Positions 53,645-63,536 are shown, counted from the stretch's first letter. The stretch is 64,000 bases of DNA from Corticimicrobacter sp040137905 (GCF_040137905.1 NZ_JBEFDG010000053.1:1-64000), one strand, 5' to 3'. Numbers and translations: made by a program. Notes: generated from the letters alone by a model not told the origin.

Positions 53645-55201
53645 CTAGCGCGCCAACCACAGCACCGGGTCCACCGGATTGCCCTGATGACGAATTTCGA
53701 AGTATAGGCCCGAATCGGCCAGACCGCCCGTGGCACCTGCCTCGGCAATGCGCTCCCCGGTCCGAACCTGGTCACCCACCTGCCGCAGCAGGCTCTGATT
53801 GTAGGCATACACGCTCAAATACTGCTCTCCGTGATCCACGATAATCAGATTCCCGAAGCCACGCAACCAGTTCGCATAGACAACCGTCCCCGCAGCCACT
53901 GCTGCAATGGGCGTGCCTTCGGCCGCGCGCAGGAGTACGCCACGCCAGACACCACCATCGGGACGCGGCATTCCGAAGCGCCCCTGCACCTGTCCCCGCA
54001 CGGGCCAGGGCAGGCGTCCACGCAGGGTTGCAAAGCGAGCTGAAGAAGCCGACCGCTCCGGCACTGCGACCGGCGGTTCGGGTTCGGCCTGCCGGGGTGC
54101 CACTGCCTGCATATCGGCAGCCTCGTCGGCGCGGGCTTGCGCAGCCTGCCGGGCCTGTTCCCTTTCGGCACGCTCCCGTTCCGCCTGTGCCAGCGCGGCC
54201 TGCCGGCGCACCTCGGCGCGCTCGGCCGACGAGGCCTGTGCGGCAGCCTGCCCGCGGGCTTCTTCCTGGGCCAGGCGCTCGCGCTCGACCCGCGCCTGCT
54301 CCTGGGCGGCCTGGGCACGGCGCGCCGTTTCCGCCTGGCGCTCGGCCTCGGCAGTACGACGTGCTGCCTCTGCACGTCGCGCCTCTTCCGCAGCCCGGCG
54401 TGCCACCTCGGCGCGACGCGCGGCTTCGGCACGTCGGGCAGCCTCAGCCTGCTCCTTGAGCAAGGTATCCAGATCACGCACGACACGTCCCAGACGCGCC
54501 TCGTCCTGCCCGAGGCGTCCAGCTTCCGCGCGTTGTGCCTGCAACTGGCCTTCAATCCGTGCGACCACGCTGGCCCGCTCGCGGCGCTGGGCCTGCAGCG
54601 TCTCCTGCTGCTGCACCGCTTCCTGTTCGAGGCTGGCCAGTTCCTGCTGCTTGCCTGTCGTTTCGTTCTGTACGGCCTGCAGGCGATCGAGCGTGGCCTG
54701 CAGGACAGCCACGTTATCGGCGCGGGCACTGGCAAGATATTCCATGTAGCCCAGATGCCGTCCGATCTGCTGGGGGTCATCCCCCGAGAGAGCCGCCACC
54801 CAGGGGGACATCTGGCTGGCATACTGGCTGCGCAACTGGGCGGCAAGGGCCTGCTGTGCAGCGCTGCGCTCCTGGGTCAGGTGCCCGGTTTCGCTTGCCA
54901 GCCGGGCCAGTTCAGCCCGGACTGCGTCCTGTTGTTCACGCAACTCATGCAGGCGACGGCTGACGGTGGAAATCGTCTGCTCGGATGCGCGCAGTTGCTC
55001 TGACGCGGCACGGCGATCCTGCTCGCGACCATCGATATCCTTCTGAAGCTTTTCGAGCCGCTGGCGCAGCTCGGTCCGCTCCTGCGAGGCAGCCTGCTGC
55101 CGCTGCGACAGATTTCCGCCTTCCTGCGCCAACGCAGCAGATGTGACCACCACACCCGCCAGCGCCAGGCAAACGGCGCGCACGCACGCCTGCAATTGCA
55201 T
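53645..55201 (-). CDS. envC: EnvC-like murein hydrolase activator
   Basis: EnvC activates the division amidases AmiA/AmiB from the periplasm. The 518-residue precursor has a signal peptide and a long coiled coil (about residues 30-240). A very Ala/Arg/Glu-rich linker follows, with repeated EAARRAE-type units. The C-terminal LytM domain (GRLPWPVRGQVQGRFG to SGLYFEIRHQG) lacks the zinc ligands of active M23 peptidases, as EnvC does, so it should be a non-enzymatic activator. It starts two bases after gpmA. Confidence 0.93.
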   Translation of the reverse strand: MQLQACVRAVCLALAGVVVTSAALAQEGGNLSQRQQAASQERTELRQRLEKLQKDIDGREQDRRAASEQLRASEQTISTVSRRLHELREQQDAVRAELARLASETGHLTQERSAAQQALAAQLRSQYASQMSPWVAALSGDDPQQIGRHLGYMEYLASARADNVAVLQATLDRLQAVQNETTGKQQELASLEQEAVQQQETLQAQRRERASVVARIEGQLQAQRAEAGRLGQDEARLGRVVRDLDTLLKEQAEAARRAEAARRAEVARRAAEEARRAEAARRTAEAERQAETARRAQAAQEQARVERERLAQEEARGQAAAQASSAERAEVRRQAALAQAERERAEREQARQAAQARADEAADMQAVAPRQAEPEPPVAVPERSASSARFATLRGRLPWPVRGQVQGRFGMPRPDGGVWRGVLLRAAEGTPIAAVAAGTVVYANWLRGFGNLIIVDHGEQYLSVYAYNQSLLRQVGDQVRTGERIAEAGATGGLADSGLYFEIRHQGNPVDPVLWLAR

Positions 55202-55203
55202 GA

Positions 55204-55956
55204 TTATCCTTGCTTGGCCTTGCCCTGCGCAGCCACGGCCGCCATCGCCGCCTCGATTTCGGCTGCATCGCCCAGATAGTAATGGCGGATCGGCTTGAGA
55301 TCGCCATCCAGTTCGTAGACCAGCGGCTGGCCGGTCGGGATGTTGAGATGCACGATATCGTCGTCGGAAATACCGTCGAGATGCTTGATCAGCGCCCGCA
55401 GGCTGTTACCGTGTGCCGTGACCAGCACCTGGCGGCCCGCCTTGATGGCCGGGGCGATCGAATCATTCCAGAACGGCACCACGCGAGCCACGGTATCCTT
55501 GAGACATTCGGTCGCCGGCACTTGCGCAGGTTCGAGGCGTGCATAGCGGCGATCGAAACGCGGATGCCGGGGATCATCTTCGGCCAGCGGCTCGGGCGCA
55601 ATCGCATAGGCACGGCGCCAGACCAGCACTTGCTCGTCACCGTACTTGGCCGCGGTTTCAGCCTTGTTCAGCCCCTGCAGGGCACCGTAATGACGCTCAT
55701 TGAGACGCCAGTTGACACCGACCGGCACATACATGGAATCCATTGCATCCAGGGCGATCCAGAGCGTGCGGATGGCACGCTTGAGCACGGAAGTGAAAGC
55801 CAGGTCGAAGGCATAGCCATTCTGCTTGAGCAGCAGGCCGGCCTGGCGGGCCTGTTCGCGGCCCAGGTCGGTCAGATCGACATCGGACCAGCCCGTGAAG
55901 CGGTTTTCAAGATTCCATTGGCTTTCGCCATGACGCATCAGAACGAGTTTGTACAT
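55204..55956 (-). CDS. gpmA: 2,3-bisphosphoglycerate-dependent phosphoglycerate mutase
   Basis: GpmA interconverts 3- and 2-phosphoglycerate in glycolysis. The 250-residue product starts YKLVLMRHGESQWN, with the catalytic His in RHGE. It continues with RFTGWSDVDLT, the LNERHYGALQGLNK proton-donor segment and VTAHGNSLRALIK with the second His. I take the ATG at 55956, the usual family start. Confidence 0.97.
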   Translation of the reverse strand: MYKLVLMRHGESQWNLENRFTGWSDVDLTDLGREQARQAGLLLKQNGYAFDLAFTSVLKRAIRTLWIALDAMDSMYVPVGVNWRLNERHYGALQGLNKAETAAKYGDEQVLVWRRAYAIAPEPLAEDDPRHPRFDRRYARLEPAQVPATECLKDTVARVVPFWNDSIAPAIKAGRQVLVTAHGNSLRALIKHLDGISDDDIVHLNIPTGQPLVYELDGDLKPIRHYYLGDAAEIEAAMAAVAAQGKAKQG

Positions 55957-56116
55957 GTAATCAGCGGTCAAAAAGAGATTGTTCGGGCGTGTCGGCACGC
56001 GCTATCCAGCATCATTTTATAATCGTATGATTGTGCTCTCGCTGCGGAACTGACATTCAATCACAATCCAGCCTGTCGCGTCCCGCAAAACCAACAGTCT
56101 TTTACCGGAATACACA

Positions 56117-56527
56117 GTGGATTTCCTGCTCAGCAACAACAACGTTTTCATCCTGGCCGTCGCCGTCGTCTCGGGCATCATGCTGATGTTCCCCAAGCTG
56201 GGCAAGGCAGGCGGCAGCGCCGCCGTCGGCACGCTCGAGGCCACGCAACTGGTCAACCAGCGCCATGCCGTGCTGGTCGACATCCGCCCCGAAGATGCCT
56301 TCGCCGCAGGCCATATCGCCCAGTCGCGCCACATTCCGCTGGCCGAACTGGAACAGAAGGCCACGTCGCTGCCCAAGGACAAGCCGCTGATCGTGGTCTG
56401 CGAGACCGGCCGCAGCGCCGTGGCCGCAGCCCGCAAGCTGCGCGCCCTGGGCCATGAAACCTTTGTGCTGGATGGCGGCGTACGCGCCTGGACGCAGGCC
56501 AGCATGCCGCTCACCAAGAAAAAATAA
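56117..56527 (+). CDS. Membrane-anchored rhodanese-like protein (YibN-like)
   Basis: The 136-residue protein has an N-terminal membrane helix (residues ~10-26) and one rhodanese domain with the active-site loop VVCETGRSA (Cys95). It is a sulfur carrier or transferase; the substrate is not known. The start is GTG at 56117. The same rhodanese-grxC-secB-gpsA order is found in E. coli (yibN), supporting the assignment. Confidence 0.9.
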   Translation: MDFLLSNNNVFILAVAVVSGIMLMFPKLGKAGGSAAVGTLEATQLVNQRHAVLVDIRPEDAFAAGHIAQSRHIPLAELEQKATSLPKDKPLIVVCETGRSAVAAARKLRALGHETFVLDGGVRAWTQASMPLTKKK

Positions 56528-56547
56528 GATCAGTACCGAGTCCTGCC

Positions 56548-56814
56548 ATGCAAACCGTTGTCATGTACTGCACCGCCGTCTGCCCGTACTGCGTCCGGGC
56601 GGAAATGCTGCTGCGCCAGCGCGGTGTCACCGATATCGAAAAAATCCGGATCGACCAGGATGCCGGCCAGCGCGAGGCCATGATGGCTCGCACCGGCCGG
56701 CGCACCGTGCCGCAGATCTACATCGGCGACACCCATGTGGGTGGCTGCGATGACCTGGTGGCACTCGACCGCGCAGGCGGTCTGCAATCCCTTCTGCAGG
56801 GCGCGACGGCCTGA
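56548..56814 (+). CDS. grxC: Glutaredoxin 3
   Basis: The dithiol glutaredoxin reduces protein disulfides with glutathione. The 88-residue product has the redox motif Cys12-Pro-Tyr-Cys15, the cis-Pro segment RRTVPQIYIG and the GGCDDLVAL glutathione-binding end. It starts 20 bases after the rhodanese gene. Confidence 0.96.
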   Translation: MQTVVMYCTAVCPYCVRAEMLLRQRGVTDIEKIRIDQDAGQREAMMARTGRRTVPQIYIGDTHVGGCDDLVALDRAGGLQSLLQGATA

Positions 56815-56862
56815 GGCGGTCGCTCCTGTTTCCGACACTGTTCACCCAAGCCAGGAGTCCCC

Positions 56863-57381
56863 ATGACGGACCAGCAAGTCAACAACACCCCGGCCGACGC
56901 CGGCACCGCGCCTTCCTTCAACATGCAGCGCGTCTACCTGAAAGATCTGTCGCTGGAAATGCCCAATGCGCCGCAGGTCTTCCTTGAACAGGAAGCGCCC
57001 AAGGTCGAAGTGTCCCTGAGCGTCGGCGGCCAGCGCCTGACCGACAGCATCTTCGAAACCACCGTGACCGCCACGGTCACCACCCGCATTCAGGACAAGG
57101 TGGTCTATCTGGTGGAAGGCACGCAGGCCGGCATCTTCGAACTGGCCAACATCCCCCAGGAACAGTTCGATCCGCTGCTCGGCATCGTCTGCCCGACCAT
57201 GCTCTACCCCTACCTGCGTGCCAACATCGCCGACGCGATCAACCGCACCTCGCTGCCGCCGCTGCACCTGGCCGAAGTCAACTTCCAGGCTTTGTACGAA
57301 CAGCAACGCGCCCAGCAGGAACAGCAGGCCGCCGGCAACGACTCCGGCCTCATCGTGCCGCCCGGCGTCACCCGCCAGTAA
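56863..57381 (+). CDS. secB: Protein-export chaperone SecB
   Basis: SecB keeps precursor proteins unfolded and delivers them to SecA. The 172-residue product shows FNMQRVYLKDLSLEMPNAP near the N-terminus and the conserved HxLxP-like CPTMLYPYLRANIADAINR segment. Length and motif positions are normal. An acidic SecA-binding face is present. Confidence 0.97.
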   Translation: MTDQQVNNTPADAGTAPSFNMQRVYLKDLSLEMPNAPQVFLEQEAPKVEVSLSVGGQRLTDSIFETTVTATVTTRIQDKVVYLVEGTQAGIFELANIPQEQFDPLLGIVCPTMLYPYLRANIADAINRTSLPPLHLAEVNFQALYEQQRAQQEQQAAGNDSGLIVPPGVTRQ

Positions 57382-57393
57382 GCGCCAGCAGCC

Positions 57394-58461
57394 ATGACCG
57401 GCACCACCGCTCACGCCACCGGGACCACCTTGCGCGTGGCGGTCATCGGTGCCGGCAGTTGGGGCACCGCGCTGGCCTGTCTGGCAGCGCGCACCTGGCC
57501 TACCCTCATTCATGCCCGCCGCGACGATGTCGTGCGCAACATCCGGCAGGATCATGCCAATCCGCGCTACCTGCCCGGCATCTCACTGCCTGCCGGGCTT
57601 GATGCCACGCAATCATTCGATGACATTTTCAGCCACCTGACACAGGATGCAGCCCCTTCGCTGCTGATACTGGGTGTGCCGGTGGCCGGCATGCCCGACA
57701 CACTGACCATGCTGGCACAGGTCTTTTCCAGCTGGGATCAGGATCGACTGCCCGGCATTGTCTGGAGCTGCAAGGGTTTCGATGCCGAACATGGCAGGCT
57801 GCCACACGAAATCGCCGATGCAGCACTGGCGGCACTCCCGTACTTGCCGCGCGGCGTTATTTCCGGCCCGTCCTTTGCGAAAGAAGTGGCACAGGGTCTG
57901 CCTGTGGCCCTGACGGTGGCCAGCAACAGCGCCACGCTGCGCGCGCGCACCACCCAGGCGCTGCATGGCGGCATGGCACGTGTCTATGGCAGCGAAGACG
58001 TGATCGGCGTCGAGGTCGGTGGCGCACTCAAGAACGTGATGGCCATCGCCAGCGGCATCGGCGACGGACTCGAACTGGGCACCAATGCCCGTGCCGCACT
58101 CATTACCCGCGGCCTGGCCGAAATGACCCGCCTGGGGCTGGCGCTGGGTGCCCGTCCCGACACATTTGCCGGGCTGACCGGCCTTGGCGATCTGGTGCTG
58201 ACGGCCACCGGCGAGCTCTCGCGCAATCGCCAGGTCGGCATCCGCATCGGTCAGGGACAGTCTCTCGACACCATTCTCGCCGGCGGCATGACCGCCGAAG
58301 GGGTGCGCTGCGCGCGCGCGGCATTGCTGCGTGCACGGGCTGCCGGGGTCGAACTGCCGATCACAGAAGCAGTCTGCCGCGTACTGTTCGAAGGCGAGTC
58401 GCCACGCGATGCCGTCGCCGCGCTGTTTGCCCGCGAGGCGCGAGCCGAATCGCTCAACTGA
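57394..58461 (+). CDS. gpsA: Glycerol-3-phosphate dehydrogenase [NAD(P)+]
   Basis: GpsA makes glycerol-3-phosphate from dihydroxyacetone phosphate for phospholipid synthesis. The 355-residue product has VAVIGAGSWGTALA, ISGPSFAKEVAQGLP, GGALKNVMAIASGIGDGLELG and the GLTGLGDLVLTATG segment. It follows secB by 12 bases. Its 3' end overlaps the convergent trmL by 8 bases. Confidence 0.97.
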   Translation: MTGTTAHATGTTLRVAVIGAGSWGTALACLAARTWPTLIHARRDDVVRNIRQDHANPRYLPGISLPAGLDATQSFDDIFSHLTQDAAPSLLILGVPVAGMPDTLTMLAQVFSSWDQDRLPGIVWSCKGFDAEHGRLPHEIADAALAALPYLPRGVISGPSFAKEVAQGLPVALTVASNSATLRARTTQALHGGMARVYGSEDVIGVEVGGALKNVMAIASGIGDGLELGTNARAALITRGLAEMTRLGLALGARPDTFAGLTGLGDLVLTATGELSRNRQVGIRIGQGQSLDTILAGGMTAEGVRCARAALLRARAAGVELPITEAVCRVLFEGESPRDAVAALFAREARAESLN

Positions 58462-58927
58462 CCGCACCCTCGAAACCCTGCTGGCGCCAGGCCTCGAAAA
58501 TCGTCACGGCGACCGCGTTGGACAGGTTCAGGCTGCGCTGACCCGGCCTCATCGGCAGCCGTATGCGCTGCCCGTCGCCGAACAGTGCCAGATCCGCATC
58601 CGACAACCCGGCCGTTTCGCGCCCGAAGACAAAGACATCGCCCGGCAGGAAGGTCGCCTGGTCGGACCGTCGCGCACCACTCGTGGTCAGCGCAAAACAA
58701 CGCGACGGATCGGCCCCTGTGGCACGCAATGCCGCGGGCAGGTCATCATGCACCTGCAGGCTAACCCACTCGTGATAATCCAGCCCGGCCCGGCGCAACC
58801 GCGCATCATCCAGCTCGAACCCCAGCGGACGCACCAGATGCAACCGGGCACCGGTATTGGCCGAAAGGCGAATGGCATTGCCCGTATTGGGCGGGATTTC
58901 GGGGTGAACAAGGATGATATGAAACAT
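58454..58927 (-). CDS. trmL: tRNA (cytidine/uridine-34-2'-O)-methyltransferase TrmL
   Basis: TrmL methylates the wobble ribose of certain leucine tRNAs. The 157-residue SPOUT enzyme has the family pattern HIILVHPEIPPNTGNAIRL, HLVRPLGFEL, VFGRETAGL and RIPMRPGQRSLNLSNAVAV, forming the trefoil-knot SAM site. Its length is typical. Confidence 0.96.
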   Translation of the reverse strand: MFHIILVHPEIPPNTGNAIRLSANTGARLHLVRPLGFELDDARLRRAGLDYHEWVSLQVHDDLPAALRATGADPSRCFALTTSGARRSDQATFLPGDVFVFGRETAGLSDADLALFGDGQRIRLPMRPGQRSLNLSNAVAVTIFEAWRQQGFEGAVS

Positions 58928-58962
58928 GGCGCACTATTGTAGCGTCGGAAGTCCAAACGACA

Positions 58963-59658
58963 TCACGGCAATGCCAGCACCGGGGTACGCGCCACGGCAT
59001 GGCCATGCACCGCTACCGCGCCGGCCTGGTAGAGCGCCTGCGCAGCGCTGCGCAAAGTACTGCCGGTCGTGACCACATCGTCGACCAGCATGATCACCCG
59101 GCCACACACCTGCGCATCGGCGCGATACAGTGCCTGGGTATTGTGCAACCGACTGCGGCGATCCGCAAAATGCTGCTGGCTGTGTTCGCGGGTACGCACC
59201 AGCCCACCCAAACGCAGCGGCCATCCCTGCCGCCATGCGAAGTGGCGCGCCACTTCGCCGGCAGGATTGAAACCCCGCCGTCGCAACGAGGCACGGCTCG
59301 ACGGCACCGGCACCACCAGCACACCGGCAACGTGGCATGCATCGCCATGCATTGCGTGATGCGCCCGCACCAGCGCCGCCGCCATCAGGCCTGCCAGTCC
59401 CGGACGGGGCACACCCTTGAACTGCAGCATCAGGGCATCGAAGGGTGCCGCATAATCCAATGCCACGCACAGGCTGTCCAGCCTCAGATCCGCCACCAGC
59501 CCTTCCTGTCCAGAACGGGGGTGGGCGGGCATCTGCCGACGGATATCACGCCAGCACGGCGCGCAAGACATCCCGCCCCGGGCAGGCAGGCCACACAATG
59601 GGCAATCTCCGGGGCAGACATCACGCAGCCGAAGGTAGAGGTCGCGGAAATAGGCCAT
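58963..59658 (-). CDS. comF: ComF-family phosphoribosyltransferase-like protein
   Basis: The 231-residue protein has an N-terminal four-cysteine zinc motif (CPLC near the start and CAPC). Its C-terminal phosphoribosyltransferase fold shows the PRPP loop IMLVDDVVTTGSTL and the DRRSRLHNTQALY segment. ComF is linked to DNA uptake in transformable bacteria, and dprA is also present in this window. The ATG at 59658 is preferred over 59673. It is divergent from bioC. Confidence 0.92.
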   Translation of the reverse strand: MAYFRDLYLRLRDVCPGDCPLCGLPARGGMSCAPCWRDIRRQMPAHPRSGQEGLVADLRLDSLCVALDYAAPFDALMLQFKGVPRPGLAGLMAAALVRAHHAMHGDACHVAGVLVVPVPSSRASLRRRGFNPAGEVARHFAWRQGWPLRLGGLVRTREHSQQHFADRRSRLHNTQALYRADAQVCGRVIMLVDDVVTTGSTLRSAAQALYQAGAVAVHGHAVARTPVLALP

Positions 59659-59709
59659 AATGCCATCACACACGATTTACCCCGCTTGCGCAGCGCCTGC
59701 GCGACCTCT

Positions 59710-60636
59710 ATGTCACAGTCATCTTCCCTACCCGATCTGCCACTCAACACCCTTGATGTGCAGCGGCAGTTTGCCCGCCGGCGCACACTCGACGATGCCC
59801 AGTTCCTATACCTGGAAATTGCCCAGCGCATGCGCGAGCGCCTGCAGTGCATCCGCATCCAGCCGGCACGCCTGCTCGACGCCGGTTGCGGCGACGGGGC
59901 CGGCCTGCCGGTCCTGAGTGCGCTCTACCCACAAGTTCACTATACCGGCCTGGACCACTGCGCGCCCCTGCTAGAAGAGGCACGACGCCGTTACCGGCCC
60001 AGCGGACTCAAGAACTGGATCAATACGCTGCGCCGCCACGGCCCGGCACCGGAATTCATGCAGGCAGATTTGGCCACCTCCGGGCTGGCCCCCGAGTCCA
60101 TGGACATGGTCTGGTCGAATCTGGCGCTGCACTGGCATCCACAACCACATCGCGTGCTGGACGAATGGCAGCGTATTCTCAAGGTCAACGGGCTGGTGAT
60201 GTTTTCCTGCCTGGGGCCGGCCACGCTCAAGGAACTCCGCGAAGCCGTAGCAGAAGCCAATCTGGGTACGGCCACGCCCACATTTGTCGACATGCACGAT
60301 TTCGGCGACCTGCTGGTCGAAAACGGTTTCGCCGACCCGGTCATGGATCAGGAAACACTGACCCTGACGTATGCCTCACCCGAACGGCTGCTGGCGGACA
60401 TCCGCGCCCTGGGTGGCAATCCAGCCAGCCAGCGACGGCGCGGCCTGGCCTCGCGCGCCTGGCATGACCGCCTGCTGCAAGCACTGGAACGACAGCGCCG
60501 CAGTGACGATGGACGCATTAACATGACGATCGAGGTGGCCTATGGCCATGCCTGGCGTGCCGCCATGCGCAAGACCGCGTCGGGCGACATCGGCATGCCG
60601 ATCAGCGCCATCGGCCGCCGCACGCGCCTGGACTGA
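59710..60636 (+). CDS. bioC: Malonyl-ACP O-methyltransferase (BioC-like)
   Basis: BioC methylates malonyl-ACP to start biotin synthesis. The 308-residue SAM-dependent methyltransferase has RQFARRRTLDDAQFL near the N-terminus, motif I LLDAGCGDGAG and the SNLALHWHPQPHRVLDEW segment typical of BioC. FSCLGPATLKELREA follows. Linkage to comF is common in proteobacteria. The start at ATG 59710 replaces a much longer antisense-derived frame. Confidence 0.9.
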   Translation: MSQSSSLPDLPLNTLDVQRQFARRRTLDDAQFLYLEIAQRMRERLQCIRIQPARLLDAGCGDGAGLPVLSALYPQVHYTGLDHCAPLLEEARRRYRPSGLKNWINTLRRHGPAPEFMQADLATSGLAPESMDMVWSNLALHWHPQPHRVLDEWQRILKVNGLVMFSCLGPATLKELREAVAEANLGTATPTFVDMHDFGDLLVENGFADPVMDQETLTLTYASPERLLADIRALGGNPASQRRRGLASRAWHDRLLQALERQRRSDDGRINMTIEVAYGHAWRAAMRKTASGDIGMPISAIGRRTRLD

Positions 60637-60654
60637 AGGTGCCAGGCACCTTGT

Positions 60655-62121
60655 TCAACGCCGCCAGAACTCCGGCGTAAACAGCACCAGCACGGTAAAC
60701 AGCTCCAGACGGCCGATCAGCATGGCAAACGAGCACAGCCAGAGCTGGTAGTCAGATAGCCCGGCATAGTTGCCCATGGGGCCGACATCGCCCATGCCCG
60801 GCCCAAGGTTGTTGATGCTGGCGAACACCGCACTGAACGCCGTAACCGGCTCGAGACCCGACAGCAGCATCAGCGTCGTCAGCATGCCGATGGAGAGGCC
60901 GTACATGAGCAGGAACGCCATGATCCCTGCAATCACCTCCGGACCGACCGGCGTGCGTCCCAGGCGTACGGGAGCCACCACATTGGGATGCAGCAGGCGG
61001 GTCAGTTCGCGGCGCGTCTGCTTGACCAGCAGGATGGCACGCGACAGCTTGATCCCGCCCCCGGTAGAACCGGCCGACGTGGCAAAGGAAGCCAGCAGTA
61101 TCATCCACAGCGGTGCCAGCAGAGGCCACAGCGTATAGTCGGTATTGGCATAGCCGGTGGTGGTGGCCACCGAGATCGTATTGAACATGCCATAGCGCAA
61201 CGCCTCTCCCCAGGTGCCGTAGACGTGCTTCCAGTACAGAAAGGCCGTCACGAACAGTCCGCTGCCCAGCAGCAACAGCAGGTAAGGTACCGTCTGCGAA
61301 CAGCGCAGGTAAGCCTTGAGGCTGCGCTGCCGGAACGCCAGGAAGTGCGTGGCAAAGTTGATGCCTGCCAGTACCATGAATACCATGGCGACCATCTCGA
61401 CTGCCACCGAGTCGAATTTCAGGAAGCCTTCATCCGAAGTGGAAAAACCACCCAGCCCCATGGTGGTTGCCATATGGCACCAGGCATCGAACCAGCTGAG
61501 ACCCGCCACTCGATAGGCCAGGAAGCAGGCAATCGAAAAGATGAAATACACCGCATACAGCACCTTGCCGGTGCTGGCGATGCGTGGCGTCAGTTTCTCG
61601 TCCTTCATCGGGCCGGGCTCGGCCCTGAACAACTGGTGTCCACCCACGCCCAGCAACGGCAGGATGGCGATGGCCAGCACCAGGATTCCCATGCCGCCGA
61701 CCCAGACCAGGGTGGCCCGCCACAGATTGATCGAATGCGGCAGACCGTCCAGATGATTCAAAACGGTAGAACCTGTCGTGCTCAGCCCGGACATGGCCTC
61801 GAAATAGGCCTTGGACAATCCCAGCGGCTGGCCGATCTGGTTGTAATAGACCAGCAACGGCACCGCTGCCAGCAACGGCAGCACCACCCAGGCCAGCGTG
61901 ACCAGCAGGAAGCCATCGCGAATCCGCAGGTCGCGGGCATCATCCTTGGTGGCCAGCCACAGCGAGCCACTGACCCCCAGCGCAACCGCCAGACCGGCCA
62001 GGAACGCGAAACGTCCTGCGTCGCCTGTCCACCACGCCAGCGCCAGAGGCAGCAGCATGGTCGTGGAAAACAGCGCCATGGTCAGCGCCAGCAGCTTGAG
62101 AATAACGGGGATGCGCGACAT
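60655..62121 (-). CDS. trkH: Potassium uptake channel subunit TrkH
   Basis: TrkH is the K+-conducting membrane subunit, gated by TrkA. The 488-residue protein has four helix-loop-helix repeats with selectivity-filter stretches such as LSTTGSTVLN, TMGLGGFST, TTTGYAN and INNLGPGMG. A GSTGGGIKLSR segment is typical of TrkH gating. The trkA gene precedes it with a 35-base spacer. Confidence 0.96.
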   Translation of the reverse strand: MSRIPVILKLLALTMALFSTTMLLPLALAWWTGDAGRFAFLAGLAVALGVSGSLWLATKDDARDLRIRDGFLLVTLAWVVLPLLAAVPLLVYYNQIGQPLGLSKAYFEAMSGLSTTGSTVLNHLDGLPHSINLWRATLVWVGGMGILVLAIAILPLLGVGGHQLFRAEPGPMKDEKLTPRIASTGKVLYAVYFIFSIACFLAYRVAGLSWFDAWCHMATTMGLGGFSTSDEGFLKFDSVAVEMVAMVFMVLAGINFATHFLAFRQRSLKAYLRCSQTVPYLLLLLGSGLFVTAFLYWKHVYGTWGEALRYGMFNTISVATTTGYANTDYTLWPLLAPLWMILLASFATSAGSTGGGIKLSRAILLVKQTRRELTRLLHPNVVAPVRLGRTPVGPEVIAGIMAFLLMYGLSIGMLTTLMLLSGLEPVTAFSAVFASINNLGPGMGDVGPMGNYAGLSDYQLWLCSFAMLIGRLELFTVLVLFTPEFWRR

Positions 62122-62156
62122 GGCAGGCGGCCTGTTAGCCCTTCAAATTCACGACA

Positions 62157-63536
62157 CTAGAAAAATGCAGCGGAAACCTGGAACAGCTTTTCGACACGGG
62201 CGATCTGACGCCGGTCTGGCACGAACACGATCACATGATCGCCATCCTCGATGACCGGGTTCTGGTCCGCCATGAATATCTGCTGATCCCGCACCACGGC
62301 AGCAATCATGGCCCCGCTGGGCAGGCGCAATGCCGAAAGTTCACGGCCCACCACGCTGGAAGTGCGCCGGTCGCCGTGGGCCACGGCCTCCAGCACTTCC
62401 GGGCCGCCACGTCGCAGGCGGCGTGCAGCCACCACATCACCACGCCGGACATAGCGCAGGATTTCGCTCAGGGTGATCTGCGCCGGCGACAGCGCCACGT
62501 CGATCCGGCTGCCCTGCATCAGATCACCATAGGCCGGCCGGTTGATCAGGGTGATCACCTTGCGCGCCCCCAGCCGCTTGGCCAGCAGCGACGACATGAT
62601 ATTGTTTTCGTCATCGGCAGTCACTGCGATCCAGGTGTCCATGTCGGCCACCCCTTCCTGCTCCAGCAGGGCCTCGTCGGTGGCACTGCCATGCAGCACC
62701 AGCACGCTGTCGGGCAACTCGCTCGCCAGCAGCTCGCAGCGAGCCCGGTCGTATTCGATCAGCCGCACGCTGTAGCTGTCTTTGGCCAGTTCACGGGCCA
62801 GACGCAGGCCGATATTGCCGCCACCGGCGATCATCACGCGATGCACCGATTTCTCGGCCTGCCTGAACTGGCGCACGACTCGGCGAGCCTGACGGGAATC
62901 GACCACGAACACGACTTCGTCATCGACCTCGATCTGGGTCCGGGCATCGACCGGAATGGGTTTGTCGCGACGGAATATCTCGACAATGCGCACATCGGTA
63001 TCCGGCATCAGTTGCTGCAGTTCGCCCACCGCATGTCGCACCAGCGGACTGCCGAGCATGGCGCGGGCCGTGACCACGCTGATGCGGCCATCGGCGAAAT
63101 CGAGCACCTGCAGCGCCTCGGGAAGATCGATCAGGCGTCGGAAATACTGGGTGATGCTGCGCTCGGGACTGATCAGGTGATCCACGCAAAAGCCATCTTC
63201 GCCAAGCAGTTCGGGGTGATCCGCATACTCGGCCGAACGTACCCGGGCAATGCGCAACGGCACGCTGAACATCGTGCGCGCCAGCCGGCAGGCTACCAGA
63301 TTGAGCGCATCGGACGCCGTACAGGCCACCATGAGGTCGGCGTTGTCCACATCCGCACGACGCAGCACCGAGGGTTTGAGTGCATCACCCACCACAGTCT
63401 GCAGATCCAGCCGCTCGGACAGCGCCGCCAGGCGCGTCGCATCGGTATCAACAACCGTGATGTCATTCTGCTCGGAGGCAAGATTCTCGGCCACGCTGGC
63501 ACCGACCCGGCCCGCACCGAGGATCAGGATTTTCAT
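62157..63536 (-). CDS. trkA: Potassium uptake regulatory subunit TrkA
   Basis: TrkA is the cytosolic NAD(H)- and nucleotide-binding gating ring of the Trk system. The 459-residue product is two RCK units, each with a Rossmann motif: ILGAGRVGASVAENLA near residue 5 and IAGGGNIGLRLARELA near residue 238. Each is followed by a TrkA-C domain. Its start overlaps the response-regulator stop as ATGA, so they are translationally linked. Confidence 0.96.
   Translation of the reverse strand: MKILILGAGRVGASVAENLASEQNDITVVDTDATRLAALSERLDLQTVVGDALKPSVLRRADVDNADLMVACTASDALNLVACRLARTMFSVPLRIARVRSAEYADHPELLGEDGFCVDHLISPERSITQYFRRLIDLPEALQVLDFADGRISVVTARAMLGSPLVRHAVGELQQLMPDTDVRIVEIFRRDKPIPVDARTQIEVDDEVVFVVDSRQARRVVRQFRQAEKSVHRVMIAGGGNIGLRLARELAKDSYSVRLIEYDRARCELLASELPDSVLVLHGSATDEALLEQEGVADMDTWIAVTADDENNIMSSLLAKRLGARKVITLINRPAYGDLMQGSRIDVALSPAQITLSEILRYVRRGDVVAARRLRRGGPEVLEAVAHGDRRTSSVVGRELSALRLPSGAMIAAVVRDQQIFMADQNPVIEDGDHVIVFVPDRRQIARVEKLFQVSAAFF

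Noticed and set aside
53645..55201. Active M23 zinc endopeptidase
   Set aside because: The LytM domain lacks the zinc-binding His/Asp residues, so an EnvC-type activator is the better call.
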